A stretch of 64,000 bases of DNA, taken from the NCBI GenBank assembly GCA_036825195.1, contig DAISYQ010000009.1, positions 1-64,000 on the forward strand, given 5' to 3'. Below are positions 53,601 to 61,214 of the stretch, in pieces. A program made the position numbers and the translations under genes. Origin of the DNA: UBA2210 sp036825195. Lineage in GTDB: Bacteria; Desulfobacterota; Syntrophia; Syntrophales; UBA2210. The notes under the pieces are model-generated. The model made no database searches and was not told where the DNA came from. It saw only the letters and a program-made list of their open reading frames with translations. The stretch's first letter is position 1, and each line of letters starts with the position of its first letter.

Positions 53601-54657
53601 GCATATAGTCCAAGGAATCGTCAAAATCGAGAAAGACCAGGTCAAAGCCCTGGCTTCTCAGGTTTTCAAGCATGCCTTCCTGGTTCATTAATCCATAGAA
53701 CTCATCCCAACCCCTGGTGTTGAACATATCGAAACCGTCTGTGACAATGACAGGATTCATCAAAACAGTGTGGCCCTCGGCGCGATAGATATACGCCCGT
53801 CCCGAGGCTGTCCTTCCCTCATAGGGAATGACACCCTGGATGTCCCAGACTTCATGGGGGTCGGGTGTAGTTAACGATGGCACATCAAGTATAAAACTGC
53901 TTTCCAGCGGGTTTTCATCTTCATCAACGGCCATCAAGCTGATAACTTTCTCTCCGGTCGTTGCATAATGGACAGATATCTCCTGGTCAAAGGTCACTTT
54001 TTGTGGACCCTGTCCATCATCGAAATCGATCTCGATGGAACGGAGCTGTTGGTCACGGTTGGAAAAATAACAAGCAGAATCAAGGACAAAGGTGACATTA
54101 CCTCCTCTTCGGGTTGTCGAATCCAGAATGGAGGCAGCAAAGACCTGCTCTTCGTTAAAATCGACTACCGAAGATTGTCTCATTTTCTCATCGGTGTCAT
54201 CCGTAATACCGTAGGTAGAACTCTCCGGAATTTCCTTCTTTATGGTGTTGTATTTCAAATCAAGAAGGGCAATTGGAAAGACGCCCCTTGAATGGTATTT
54301 TTGTTTCGCCCGCGTATCGACGGATTTCACGGTCGGCAGGAAAGGCTGGTTGATCGAACTTTGACGCAATTCAAAGAGAATCTGTTTCCATCGTTTCAAG
54401 TCCAGTGGTTTCGACTCCGGCCTTCCGTCAAAGAGATGGATTTCCGAAAGGGGAATAACGGTATCATACAATAAACCGGTAGGAACGTTTTGAGTCTTGA
54501 TAGAATCATGAAGGGGTCTGCTATTCTGGCTGATTATTTGCTGTTTTTCTCCTGCATCTTCATCTCCTCCCACTGAGGGGACGGCAAGAGATAACAGCAA
54601 GAGGATGATACAACTGATACGAACAGATTGAGGGAATAAGCGATCTATTGTTCTCAT
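50626..54657 (-). CDS. Secreted modular lipase-like protein with a second hydrolase-like domain
   Basis: 1343 residues. Signal peptide about 1-30; a PKD-like segment about 180-260; an alpha/beta hydrolase with nucleophile elbow GPSMGG (Ser382), the preceding VIVTDGFDMFN and a candidate His in ENQEHVYITPENAEWF (about 642); then at about 663-925 a separate domain with HHCTDISNIPDAWVQKAK, IGYSHTSHGSQLVTGISAF and FIYMTGHVDGTGASGN, which looks like an SGNH-hydrolase-like domain; and four shared modules from about 933 to the end. Probably an extracellular esterase or lipase acting on a polymer or envelope. The assignment of two active sites is inference from motifs. Reads toward the metallopeptidase gene. 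Confidence 0.82.
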   Translation of the reverse strand: MRTIDRLFPQSVRISCIILLLLSLAVPSVGGDEDAGEKQQIISQNSRPLHDSIKTQNVPTGLLYDTVIPLSEIHLFDGRPESKPLDLKRWKQILFELRQSSINQPFLPTVKSVDTRAKQKYHSRGVFPIALLDLKYNTIKKEIPESSTYGITDDTDEKMRQSSVVDFNEEQVFAASILDSTTRRGGNVTFVLDSACYFSNRDQQLRSIEIDFDDGQGPQKVTFDQEISVHYATTGEKVISLMAVDEDENPLESSFILDVPSLTTPDPHEVWDIQGVIPYEGRTASGRAYIYRAEGHTVLMNPVIVTDGFDMFNTRGWDEFYGLMNQEGMLENLRSQGFDLVFLDFDDSLDYMQRNAFVLTRLIERIHEEQSGDTPLVIVGPSMGGLVVRYALAYMEKNGIEHNTRTFISFDAPHQGANVPLGLQHWVTFFAAHSAEADEMLDMLKAPASRQMLVYHCLQTSEGRAACDPLHTVFANEMADLGGYPHNVRKVAISNGSGYGLGLPFNPGDQLIEYEYRGWVKFLGIKVFVEITGNVWSVPDDSPETMIFEGKVLEDTGITIVSGTQPIDNAPGGTRSTNRELAEVDPGYGDISTQRPDHCFVPIISALDIDTSDLFYDIAGDSRIVDKTPFDEIYFSSENQEHVYITPENAEWFNKEVNYGRGFIINHHCTDISNIPDAWVQKAKSDLRIGYSHTSHGSQLVTGISAFKGIEGSTYDYTSSDWGANTGLFLNDYWANEYADDLGHSGDLEWYGATVTMLDNPDNDRNVVMWSWCDGVSDNTEEGIDDYLDAMNQLERDYPDITFIYMTGHVDGTGASGNLHRMNERIRTYCRDNNKILFDFADIESYDPDGVTNYMQRMADDNCDYDSDRDGSRDTNWADGWIAANPGSDLAQVAGRCDECAHSQRLNCVLKGRAFWWMMARIAGWDPSDSSTKLYFPHVASTTVWETELCVINTSDSQSLTGTFKAYNNAGVHVSEDVAVTLTPHGRREITVGDEFTGPAGIGYIIFESDRGTVSGYTKFYREGQYRVAIPATSEVNTGDIYVSHIASSNAWWTGVSLLNTTSSPKTLTIEFDNGTIMTKELAAYEHSAFTIRSIFDGLSQTDIASAVITGGSGVVGLELFGSMGKARQLSGILLKDKTCSTIYYPHVASNATWWTGIVAYNPSVANTTITITPYNEEGISLIPRSLEIDGQAKYIGTVAGLDLPVDTAWLQIDATSPVTGFELFATQDGNRMAGYTGVDISGKEGVFAKLEKDGWTGIAFVNTEDDPATVALTAYDDSGTVIAAKGIDLDGHEKIVGNPDGIFTGDDITAATYITYSSDREVVGFQLNASSNGMMLDALPGM
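51464..51584 (-). repeat. 121-bp segment nearly identical to 50065-50185 (copy 2)
   Basis: Counterpart of the segment in the metallopeptidase gene, one mismatch in 121 bp; it encodes the start of module 2 (IYVSHIASSNAWWTGVSLLN) and sequence before it. Confidence 0.85.
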
Positions 54658-54935
54658 GACATCTCCGAATCCTGTTTTTTCACCGTTACATTCATAATAA
54701 TCCTGCTTAAAGTCCTGTCGATGTTTTGAGTTAAGAAGGGGAGAGTATGGAAACCATGTGGGACGAGACGAATTTTATACAAACGAATTTTATACAAACG
54801 AATTTTCCAGGGCTCACGCACTTGAGAAACCAAGAACTGTAACCGCCGGGGAGATCATCTTCTTCATCACCTGTTATAATCCGTTTTCCGTCATGGCCGC
54901 CTTTCCAGGCAAGCCGACCTGTCCCGAAACAATTG
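54658..54935. other. Intergenic region with a short tandem repeat
   Basis: Between the lipoprotein gene and the start of the lipase-like gene. It contains 2.6 copies of the 15-bp unit ACGAATTTTATACAA at 54768-54806. No clear promoter pair or coding signal. Confidence 0.55.
54768..54806. repeat. 15-bp tandem repeat, 2.6 copies
   Basis: ACGAATTTTATACAA is repeated exactly at 54768-54782 and 54783-54797, with nine further matching bases after that. Too short to assign a role. Confidence 0.7.
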
Positions 54936-55364
54936 TTAGTTTGTATTCATAAAGGGAAGTCTCATAACGGAGGGACTGAGGTTCAGACACCACTTTCCAC
55001 CTTCCCAAATCCATTCTTCTCTGGAGGTCATATTAAAGACATACCCCATCTGATTGGTTTGATACTTGACTATGGCAAGGGCTTTTTTACCGGGTTCAAT
55101 TATCTCGATCTCTTCGATAGAAAACTCCTCCACCTGAAGATTGCATCGTTTGATAAAATTATTTCTGGGAATCGCATCCTTAAAGGCCTTTGCGCATAAG
55201 TCGTAGACGGCGCCCCAATCATTTCCAACTTTGGCATCCCATTCCAGTTGCACCTGCTTTTGCACAGTATCCTCGTCCGTATGACCAACGGGAAGATGGG
55301 CACAGGAAACAAACAGCAACAACGTATACAGGCATACAATCAACCTTGAAATGTGCATCCTCAT
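54936..55364 (-). CDS. Small lipoprotein, function unknown
   Basis: 142 residues. The N-terminal signal ends in a lipobox-like LLFVSC, so Cys21 should be lipidated and the protein anchored in the envelope. The rest (WDAKVGNDWGAVYDLCAKAF, IIEPGKKALAIVKYQTNQMG, EEWIWEGGKWCLNL) resembles small NTF2-like or SnoaL-like periplasmic proteins, but this is weak. The start overlaps the stop of the candidate selenoprotein gene by 4 bp (ATGA at 55364-55361), so it is translated from the same message. Confidence 0.8.
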   Translation of the reverse strand: MRMHISRLIVCLYTLLLFVSCAHLPVGHTDEDTVQKQVQLEWDAKVGNDWGAVYDLCAKAFKDAIPRNNFIKRCNLQVEEFSIEEIEIIEPGKKALAIVKYQTNQMGYVFNMTSREEWIWEGGKWCLNLSPSVMRLPFMNTN

Positions 55365-56485
55365 TTTTCACCTCTGACCTTGGATTGTCTTTCACGTTCC
55401 AATTTAATAAATTCCTCGGGAGACAAATCACGATATTTCTCTATTTCTCTCTCAATGTCCATGCGGTTCTGGGCCGCCTTTTCCTTATATGCTTTTAATG
55501 TCGCCTGCTCGATTTCGGCCATTTTCTTGTATATATTTTCTCCGGTGATGGCAAGGATCTCTTCATTTGCTGCTGTTGATTGGTTGATGGGTATCATTTT
55601 GGTCTGCTGATCCACGATCCGACCGGCCTCATTCAGAGTCAAGCGGACATATCCGAGGCTACGACCCTTTGAGGCGGCCTGCAGCAACAGTATTTTTTCT
55701 CCCCTGGTATGATCCTCTGCCAGGTCCTCCTCATTGCTCCCGCACGAGGCCTCTCTCCTTCCGAGGTCTCCCTCGCCAGTGATGGCCAGATCGATACCAT
55801 CCACTGTATCAACGATTGAACGCGTAGTTTCAAGACCGCACTGAGAAAGCAGAATGATAATACCCGCCTCCTTTCTAACCGCTGGGATCAGATTCGAAAG
55901 AACCTCTCGAGGTGGGAGGATATCAAGCAGATCCCGGGTTTCGGATGCTGTCACACTGTCAAACGCACCTTCGGGGACAATGCCGAGTATTCCCACGTTG
56001 ATATTTTGTACCTTTACGACAGCGTAGGCACGGCCAAAGGGAGACAGGTCTTTCCTGTAGACAATATTTGAAGTAATCGCCGGGAAGGTAACATTGGCAG
56101 AGAGTCCTTTTATAAAACCGGGTCCGAAGAAAAAATCTTCTTTCCCCAGGTTCATGGCGGCATACCCCATCTTCTCCATTGCCTGCATACCGAGCCCTGC
56201 ACTCATCTTTTTCGTAAGATCACTCTGTTTGCCCGTTGGTAATAGCGAACCGCAATCCACCAATAATACTCCCTTGTCCTCGCTTCGTATCGAGTTCACC
56301 ACGGTTGCTATTCCGGCAAGACCGCCGGAAGTGCGTCCGCCTCACGAATGTCTCGGTGTAATCTGGCCCAACAGATCACCGGTAAAAAGGATGGTAACCG
56401 TCCGGTTCTTCCCGGCATGAGCGGGGGAAAAGGACAGCACCATTGCAAGCAATACCACAAGCATGAGGATCGCTTTTTTCATCAT
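55361..56485 (-). CDS. 5'-nucleotidase/UshA-like periplasmic protein with in-frame UGA, candidate selenoprotein
   Basis: 374 codons if the TGA at 56344-56342 (codon 48) is read as selenocysteine. Read conventionally, only the part from GTG 56302 would be called, which lacks the signal peptide and the first strand of the domain. Residues 1-24 are a signal peptide (LVVLLAMVLSFSPAHA), then VTILFTGDLLGQITPRHS, UGA, GGRTSGGLAGIATVV, GVLLVDCGSLLPTG and AAMNLGKEDFFFGP. This is the layout of UshA-like metallophosphatases, where a Cys-containing motif followed by GGLARRAT often stands at this place. The usual metal-binding His residues are gone (LLSQCGLE, TGEGDLG), so phosphatase activity is doubtful. 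It lies 26 bp after the modular transglutaminase-like gene and overlaps the lipoprotein gene. A SECIS-like hairpin follows the UGA (56311-56344). Confidence 0.82.
56311..56344 (-). promoter_or_regulatory. Candidate bacterial SECIS element in the UshA-like gene
   Basis: On the minus strand: UGA (56344-56342), an 11-nt gap, then a perfect 7-bp stem TTCCGGC/GCCGGAA (56330-56324 with 56317-56311) around the loop GGTCTT. The loop begins 18 nt after the UGA. A GGUCU loop is also present in the well-studied E. coli fdhF SECIS, where it contacts SelB. Confidence 0.78.
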
Positions 56486-56511
56486 CAAGGTCCTTTCAAA
56501 TCGGGTCTATT

Positions 56512-58992
56512 TCAGTAAAAACCGATGGTATCTCCCATGAGCAAGAATCCATTGCATGAACCGAACAGATAAATACCGTTTAAGGGAAGTCCTTCTGATG
56601 ATTCGATCTTGAGATATCGCGCCGCTGCGGTAAAATCATCGCCAAACAGATTTCTTACGGTAATAGCCATTCGCTCATTGGCTTCGAGATACCGATTTTT
56701 TTGACTCAGAAGGGTTCTTTGCTGGTCGAAGAGTGTAAACGTGATGTCGGTTCCCGCATCGTTGGGGTTCAGAAGACCAATGCCGGTCCACCATGTGCCG
56801 GAACAGGCGAGATGTGGAAGGCACAGTTCAGCCGAACCGCCGTCATACAAAGGCATCCCGGCGAGCTGAAGGCCATGTTGCGAGCCGTATGATAAAACTC
56901 CGCACAACGGTTGTCTGTCTTCGGATTTGATGCGCACGGAGGCAATCTCTCTCGATGTAACATCTGGGAATAGTTCTGATATCTCAGCTGCAATAATTTG
57001 TTTTTCAGCCAATCGCTGCTCAGCACTATCAATCAGGTCTCCTGCAGCATTATAGGCCCGAAGACGGACATTGGAGGGGGCATCACCGGTATTCATGACT
57101 GCAATGTCCGTTACCCAGTATCCGCCGGAGGCGACATGGGGAACCACCAGCGAAGTGCTTCCCTTTCCGAGAAGAGGAATTAGACACCTCCCTGCCGATG
57201 AGGGGTTATAGAACTTGAGATAGCCGATCAGGCTTTCCCTGCCGCTTTCCGTGAAGGCCCTCAGGGTCTGTGCACCCTCCAGAGCCGGTGTATAGGCGGC
57301 ATCATATTCGATCTTCTCGCCTGCCGCCAGTGATATGGTATCCGTATCTTGAAGTTCACCGGCCGTATCATACGATTCTAACTGAGCCGTTTCACTTTCA
57401 CCTCCGACATTGATCAAACCCCAGTATGTTTTCCATCCGGATGACACGGCAAAATAGGGAAAGAATACCTCCTCGCTGGAATTTTCTCGCGGGATCATAT
57501 TCGATCCCATGAGGAGGGAATTTCCTGAGGCAACGGCCTGAAGACCGCTCATGGGCGAGTCGGAATCGACCAACAGATATCCTTTTGACGCGCAGCTGAG
57601 TCCGAATGTATGCGCATGCCCCACGATATGACACACACCTGACGGAATCGACCAGCCGCCCTGTATAGCACCATCGCGATCCATCTGGGAAACAATGGTC
57701 TTACCGTCACGACCATCCGGATGTAACAGCGCCAATCCGTTGACCCAGGAACCCGAGGGATCGAGTACAAAGATGCCCTGATAGGCAAGTTCCTCCCGCA
57801 GGTACAGATCATAAGCGGGTTCCGCTTTGGTCTGAGCCGCAGGTGCGATTTCTATGGTACATGCTCCTGAAAAATCGACCGGTATGGTCTGTTCTCCGCT
57901 GCCGCCCCCCTCTATCTCGGTTTCCCGCAGCAATTGTTGGTCGGGATCATAAGTTCGCAGGATAAGCCTCAAACCCGTTTCCAGTGCATCCACCCGGACG
58001 AACAGGGTATTGCCCGGATTCATATCGACCTTGAAGTAATCGCTTTCGGTGATCCAGTTCGAGGTGGAACCTTCCGCCAGTTCCGTACTTAATATCAGAG
58101 AATAATGGCCACTCGTCAGCTCCGCGGCTTTCTCAAAAGAGTTATTGCCGTTATAGGCATCGCCGTCCGTGGTTACGATTTTCATCACCTCGTCAAGGTC
58201 GAGGCCCGGGTTTCTTCCACCGCTGCCCTCTGTGTAGGGGTACGGTTCCTTCGCATCTTGCGGGTGAGTGGAGATGCTTTCACCTTCCCAGCCGCTGCCC
58301 GTGATTTCCTCTCCGTTCAGAATAAAATAATATGAAAAAGTTTTTTGTAATACCTTGGACCCCACATAGTCGGGATCGACCTGATCGGACACGTACCAGA
58401 TCGTTGTTGTGTAATGCCGTGTATCGGCGTCCTGGGTGTACTGCGTCTCATACTTGTACACCGGGTGATTCCAGACTTCTCCGTCCGTACCCAGGTCCAT
58501 GATGACAGGGACCTTTTCAGATCCGATATAATCCGTTAATATCTTATGAAACTCCTCTGGTGTGCCGATGGCATATACATCATAAAGCACCCCGTCATAG
58601 GCCGCCGTCAGGAGTCCCTTTTTATCCCCCACATCAAAGATCGTGCCCTTGTATATACCCCTGTGGGCAGGTTCCTCTTCGAGGATAGATGCCGCGGACC
58701 AAGCAAAACAAAGACCGTACCAGTCCGAGGCATCGGCGTCATAGTACTTGTTCCAGCCGTATTGCGAGGCGGGGCCGCTGTAGGTGCCGCTTGTAACATA
58801 ATCGTATTTTTCCAGAGGAGCCGGACGCCCGTTATATCCTTCTCCGGTAACAAGTCCCCCTTCGAAAAAGGGCCACCACCAGCCCGACCACGGGAGCCAG
58901 TCGGCCTCATACTCCGAGCATTTCGCCGTTGTCGCCTGACCGAAGGAGAGCAGGATGAGTACTATTACAATAAGATATTTGTATCTTCTCAT
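56512..58992 (-). CDS. Secreted transglutaminase-elicitor-like protein with PPC-like domain and shared modules
   Basis: 826 residues. Signal peptide 1-24. Residues about 30-240 match the transglutaminase-elicitor type: PWSGWWWPFF, then DWYGLCFAWSAAS with candidate nucleophile Cys95, VWNHPVYKYE with His176, and a later acidic position (SDQVDPDYV). A PPC-like beta domain follows at about 283-400 (SDYFKVDMNPGNTLFVRVDA), then three divergent copies of the shared module: about 507-607 (EVFFPYFAVSSGWKTYWGLI), 609-715 (LVVPHVASGGYWVTDIAVMN) and 717-826 (LCLPHLACSGTWWTGIGLLN). Probably exported and active on protein or peptidoglycan amides; the reaction is inferred. It overlaps the preceding gene by 4 bp (ATGA). 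Confidence 0.8.
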   Translation of the reverse strand: MRRYKYLIVIVLILLSFGQATTAKCSEYEADWLPWSGWWWPFFEGGLVTGEGYNGRPAPLEKYDYVTSGTYSGPASQYGWNKYYDADASDWYGLCFAWSAASILEEEPAHRGIYKGTIFDVGDKKGLLTAAYDGVLYDVYAIGTPEEFHKILTDYIGSEKVPVIMDLGTDGEVWNHPVYKYETQYTQDADTRHYTTTIWYVSDQVDPDYVGSKVLQKTFSYYFILNGEEITGSGWEGESISTHPQDAKEPYPYTEGSGGRNPGLDLDEVMKIVTTDGDAYNGNNSFEKAAELTSGHYSLILSTELAEGSTSNWITESDYFKVDMNPGNTLFVRVDALETGLRLILRTYDPDQQLLRETEIEGGGSGEQTIPVDFSGACTIEIAPAAQTKAEPAYDLYLREELAYQGIFVLDPSGSWVNGLALLHPDGRDGKTIVSQMDRDGAIQGGWSIPSGVCHIVGHAHTFGLSCASKGYLLVDSDSPMSGLQAVASGNSLLMGSNMIPRENSSEEVFFPYFAVSSGWKTYWGLINVGGESETAQLESYDTAGELQDTDTISLAAGEKIEYDAAYTPALEGAQTLRAFTESGRESLIGYLKFYNPSSAGRCLIPLLGKGSTSLVVPHVASGGYWVTDIAVMNTGDAPSNVRLRAYNAAGDLIDSAEQRLAEKQIIAAEISELFPDVTSREIASVRIKSEDRQPLCGVLSYGSQHGLQLAGMPLYDGGSAELCLPHLACSGTWWTGIGLLNPNDAGTDITFTLFDQQRTLLSQKNRYLEANERMAITVRNLFGDDFTAAARYLKIESSEGLPLNGIYLFGSCNGFLLMGDTIGFY

Positions 58993-59681
58993 TCCCGCAC
59001 CAGCCAGTATTTCATGTTTGTATTTTTACCGTACACGGGCCAGGGAAAGGAACTGCCCCACCATTGTGTAAAAACCGTCTCTTGTGTTCCGATACATGTA
59101 ACCTCGAGCAATCCCTCACCGGGCACCTGTCCCGGCAGTTCATCCACCGTGGATGTTCGGACCTCCTGCCGTATGGTCCGGAGCGCTTTGAGACCGTCTA
59201 TGTGCCGTGTTACCGTAAAATCGACGGATGATGGGCATATGAGAGGAAAAACAGGCGTATCATAGGGGGTTAGTGTTTGTTCCGTTACAGCCGGAGCTGT
59301 CTCTTCGCGGGTGAGGACCCTGACTGACTCTTTACCGTGGCGCAGTTTGGTTATCTCCACACTGGCCAGGGAAAGGTTTTCGACACGGTATAGAAGCCGT
59401 GACGATAGGTTCAGCAGTCCGTCTCTATCACGTATCTCCATAATGAGATATTCCGCATCGCCCTTTTTGATGCGATCCATGATCTCGTATTCCCAGAAAA
59501 CCGGCTGTGACCATTCGTCCTGTTCCGGACTCGTCCGGTAAACAGCCTGCACCGTCCAATGATCGCCAACGTTCCACTCCGGGATGAAGGATTCCGCAGC
59601 TCCTGCCGTTCCGCCGAACAGAGTCGAAACGCACAAAAGGAGTGACAGTACAAGAACCAGGATTAAATGTTTTCTCATCAT
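58989..59681 (-). CDS. Secreted protein of unknown function
   Basis: 230 residues with a clear signal peptide (LILVLVLSLLLCVSTLFGG, cleavage near GAAES). The mature part has WNVGDHWTVQAVY, FWEYEIMDRIKKGDAEYLIM and repeated beta-strand patterns, suggesting a beta-barrel or lipocalin-like fold, with no recognised domain. ATG 59681 follows AGGGGAC; the frame extends to 59747, but that part overlaps the terminator of the upstream gene. First gene of a four-gene operon with the transglutaminase-like, UshA-like and lipoprotein genes; it overlaps the next by 4 bp. Confidence 0.8.
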   Translation of the reverse strand: MMRKHLILVLVLSLLLCVSTLFGGTAGAAESFIPEWNVGDHWTVQAVYRTSPEQDEWSQPVFWEYEIMDRIKKGDAEYLIMEIRDRDGLLNLSSRLLYRVENLSLASVEITKLRHGKESVRVLTREETAPAVTEQTLTPYDTPVFPLICPSSVDFTVTRHIDGLKALRTIRQEVRTSTVDELPGQVPGEGLLEVTCIGTQETVFTQWWGSSFPWPVYGKNTNMKYWLVRE

Positions 59682-59705
59682 GTTTGTCCCCTGAAAGACC
59701 CCCGT

Positions 59706-59744
59706 ACAAAAATGAGCGGGATCGAAAGAAGGATCCCGCTCATT
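59706..59744 (-). terminator. Strong intrinsic terminator of the Cys-rich protein gene
   Basis: A perfect 13-bp stem, AATGAGCGGGATC (59711-59723) with GATCCCGCTCATT (59732-59744) and an 8-nt loop, is followed on the minus strand by TTTTTGT. It ends the transcript of the gene at 59812-61053 and separates it from the next operon. Confidence 0.9.
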
Positions 59745-59811
59745 CACGTTACATCACGTGCCGCGACCATTGTATGAATTCGCAACGGTCGATACGGCAA
59801 CTATTCATTTG

Positions 59812-61053
59812 TTACTTAAACGAACCTAAATCAAGACCACCGGTGAAATCGGTCGGAAGACCGAATGCCGTCGCATACTGCTCGTAGACCTGGAGCAGCG
59901 AAGACCACAGACGCGGCAGGGTACCCAGTCCGAATACCGTGTTTTCAATGTAGCAGTATCCGTCCACGAGGAAGTTGGTCTGGACTTCCAGCCACCACGG
60001 ACCGGCTGCGGGTGTCCCGTCGAACTCGTCAAGGATGGAACCCAGATCGAAGGCCCAGTTGGTCGTCGTGAAATCGGTCTTTACGTAGGTGAATTTGTCG
60101 CCGTTCTTATCGGTCAGGATCAAGGTCGCTTCCATGGCCGCGGGTGCTACTGTAGCCTCCGCCCAGGGCAGCAGTGAACCGATATTATTGATGACGATTC
60201 CCGTATTCCAACTCCCACCGTCGGTCACGTAGGGGAAGTACATACCGAACTGACTCGGCAGCGGAATCGCCTCGGAATCACAGCAGACAACCGCTACGTC
60301 GATCGTGCACTCGCATACTGAAGTACAGTCGGCGCAGATTCCGCCCGATTCCTGGTTGAGGAGCTCGATCTTAACGGAGATAACATCACCCTTGGTTACC
60401 GTCAGGTCGGTGCGGATAGGAGCGATATCGATCTTCCAGTGACTCAGCTTGTTCAGCTCGTCAGCCGCTGTAATCGTGTATCCCTGATCTATGTCGGTTA
60501 CTATCACGGTAGCCTGGCTGGCCCAGGGAACCGTACAGTCCGGATCGTCCACAAGCACTGCCGGGGAGATTACTACCTTGTCAGAGTAACGTACAAAGGT
60601 TCCGTCACCGAAATTTTTGTCCAGTGATCCGGCGCAGGCAAGCGCCTCGGTGGCATACATACCGAACGCTACATTCGCGCTCGCACCGTATGCCCAGTAC
60701 GCACCGTTTTCGCCGGCTTCGCCGTTGACCAGGATCGTCATCTTGACACCGATCGTCTGACCCTCGACAAAGTCGTTCGGGTCTTCACAGTTACAGATGT
60801 TGAAGATCAGGTGGCAGGGCTGGTCCGTATCGGTACCTTCCGTGTCACAATAGCCATATCTGGCATCCCAATCAAAGGCATAGCAGCTTGACTGCTCACC
60901 CGGACAGGGGATATTTTCCAGCTCACAGGTCTCTCCATACTTGCCGCCAGTCGGGCAGGTCGTACAGATCGGATCTCCCCATGCGGAAAAGGCGCCGGTG
61001 GTGAAACCGAACACCGCTACCATCACGGTAAATACAACAAATAATTTCTTCAT
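59812..61053 (-). CDS. Secreted Cys-rich protein with one shared module
   Basis: 413 residues. Signal peptide (FVVFTVMVAVFGFTTGAFS), then a Cys-rich region of about 250 residues in two clusters (ICTTCPTGGKYGETCELENI; CADCTSVCECTIDVAVVCC), so several disulfides or metal sites are likely. From about residue 265 comes a single divergent copy of the shared module (FGMYFPYVTDGGSWNTGIVI), ending LGSFK. It has its own strong promoter (61183-61211), a strong ribosome site (GAGGAGGAA) and a strong terminator, all pointing to high expression as an abundant surface or secreted protein. No enzyme motif seen. Function unknown. Confidence 0.82.
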   Translation of the reverse strand: MKKLFVVFTVMVAVFGFTTGAFSAWGDPICTTCPTGGKYGETCELENIPCPGEQSSCYAFDWDARYGYCDTEGTDTDQPCHLIFNICNCEDPNDFVEGQTIGVKMTILVNGEAGENGAYWAYGASANVAFGMYATEALACAGSLDKNFGDGTFVRYSDKVVISPAVLVDDPDCTVPWASQATVIVTDIDQGYTITAADELNKLSHWKIDIAPIRTDLTVTKGDVISVKIELLNQESGGICADCTSVCECTIDVAVVCCDSEAIPLPSQFGMYFPYVTDGGSWNTGIVINNIGSLLPWAEATVAPAAMEATLILTDKNGDKFTYVKTDFTTTNWAFDLGSILDEFDGTPAAGPWWLEVQTNFLVDGYCYIENTVFGLGTLPRLWSSLLQVYEQYATAFGLPTDFTGGLDLGSFK

Positions 61054-61134
61054 TTCTATAATTTCCTCCTCATTCTAAATATATTATTACCAAAAACTTA
61101 CCTACCTAACCAAAAAAACTTATAACCCTCCCGT

Positions 61135-61147
61135 ATCACCTCCTCTC
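61135..61147 (-). promoter_or_regulatory. Extra full-length Shine-Dalgarno-like sequence in the leader of the Cys-rich gene
   Basis: GAGAGGAGGTGAT is complementary to almost the whole 3' end of 16S rRNA, but it lies about 80 nt upstream of the start and no start codon follows at normal distance. It may act as a ribosome standby site, or be chance. Confidence 0.35.
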
Positions 61148-61182
61148 GTTTTTCACTGACCGTTATAAACAATCATTTTGTG

Positions 61183-61211
61183 CTCATACTAAAAGGTTCA
61201 AGGATTGTCAA
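61183..61211 (-). promoter_or_regulatory. Sigma70-type promoter of the Cys-rich protein gene
   Basis: On the minus strand TTGACA (61211-61206) and TATGAG (61188-61183) are separated by 17 bp. Transcription should start near 61176, giving a leader of about 120 nt. The -35 lies just after the stop codon of the CAP-domain gene. Confidence 0.75.
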
Positions 61212-61214
61212 CCC

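Noticed and set aside
59682..59747. Upstream start of the unknown secreted protein at 59747
   Set aside because: The extension overlaps a strong terminator and precedes a perfect signal peptide that starts at 59681.
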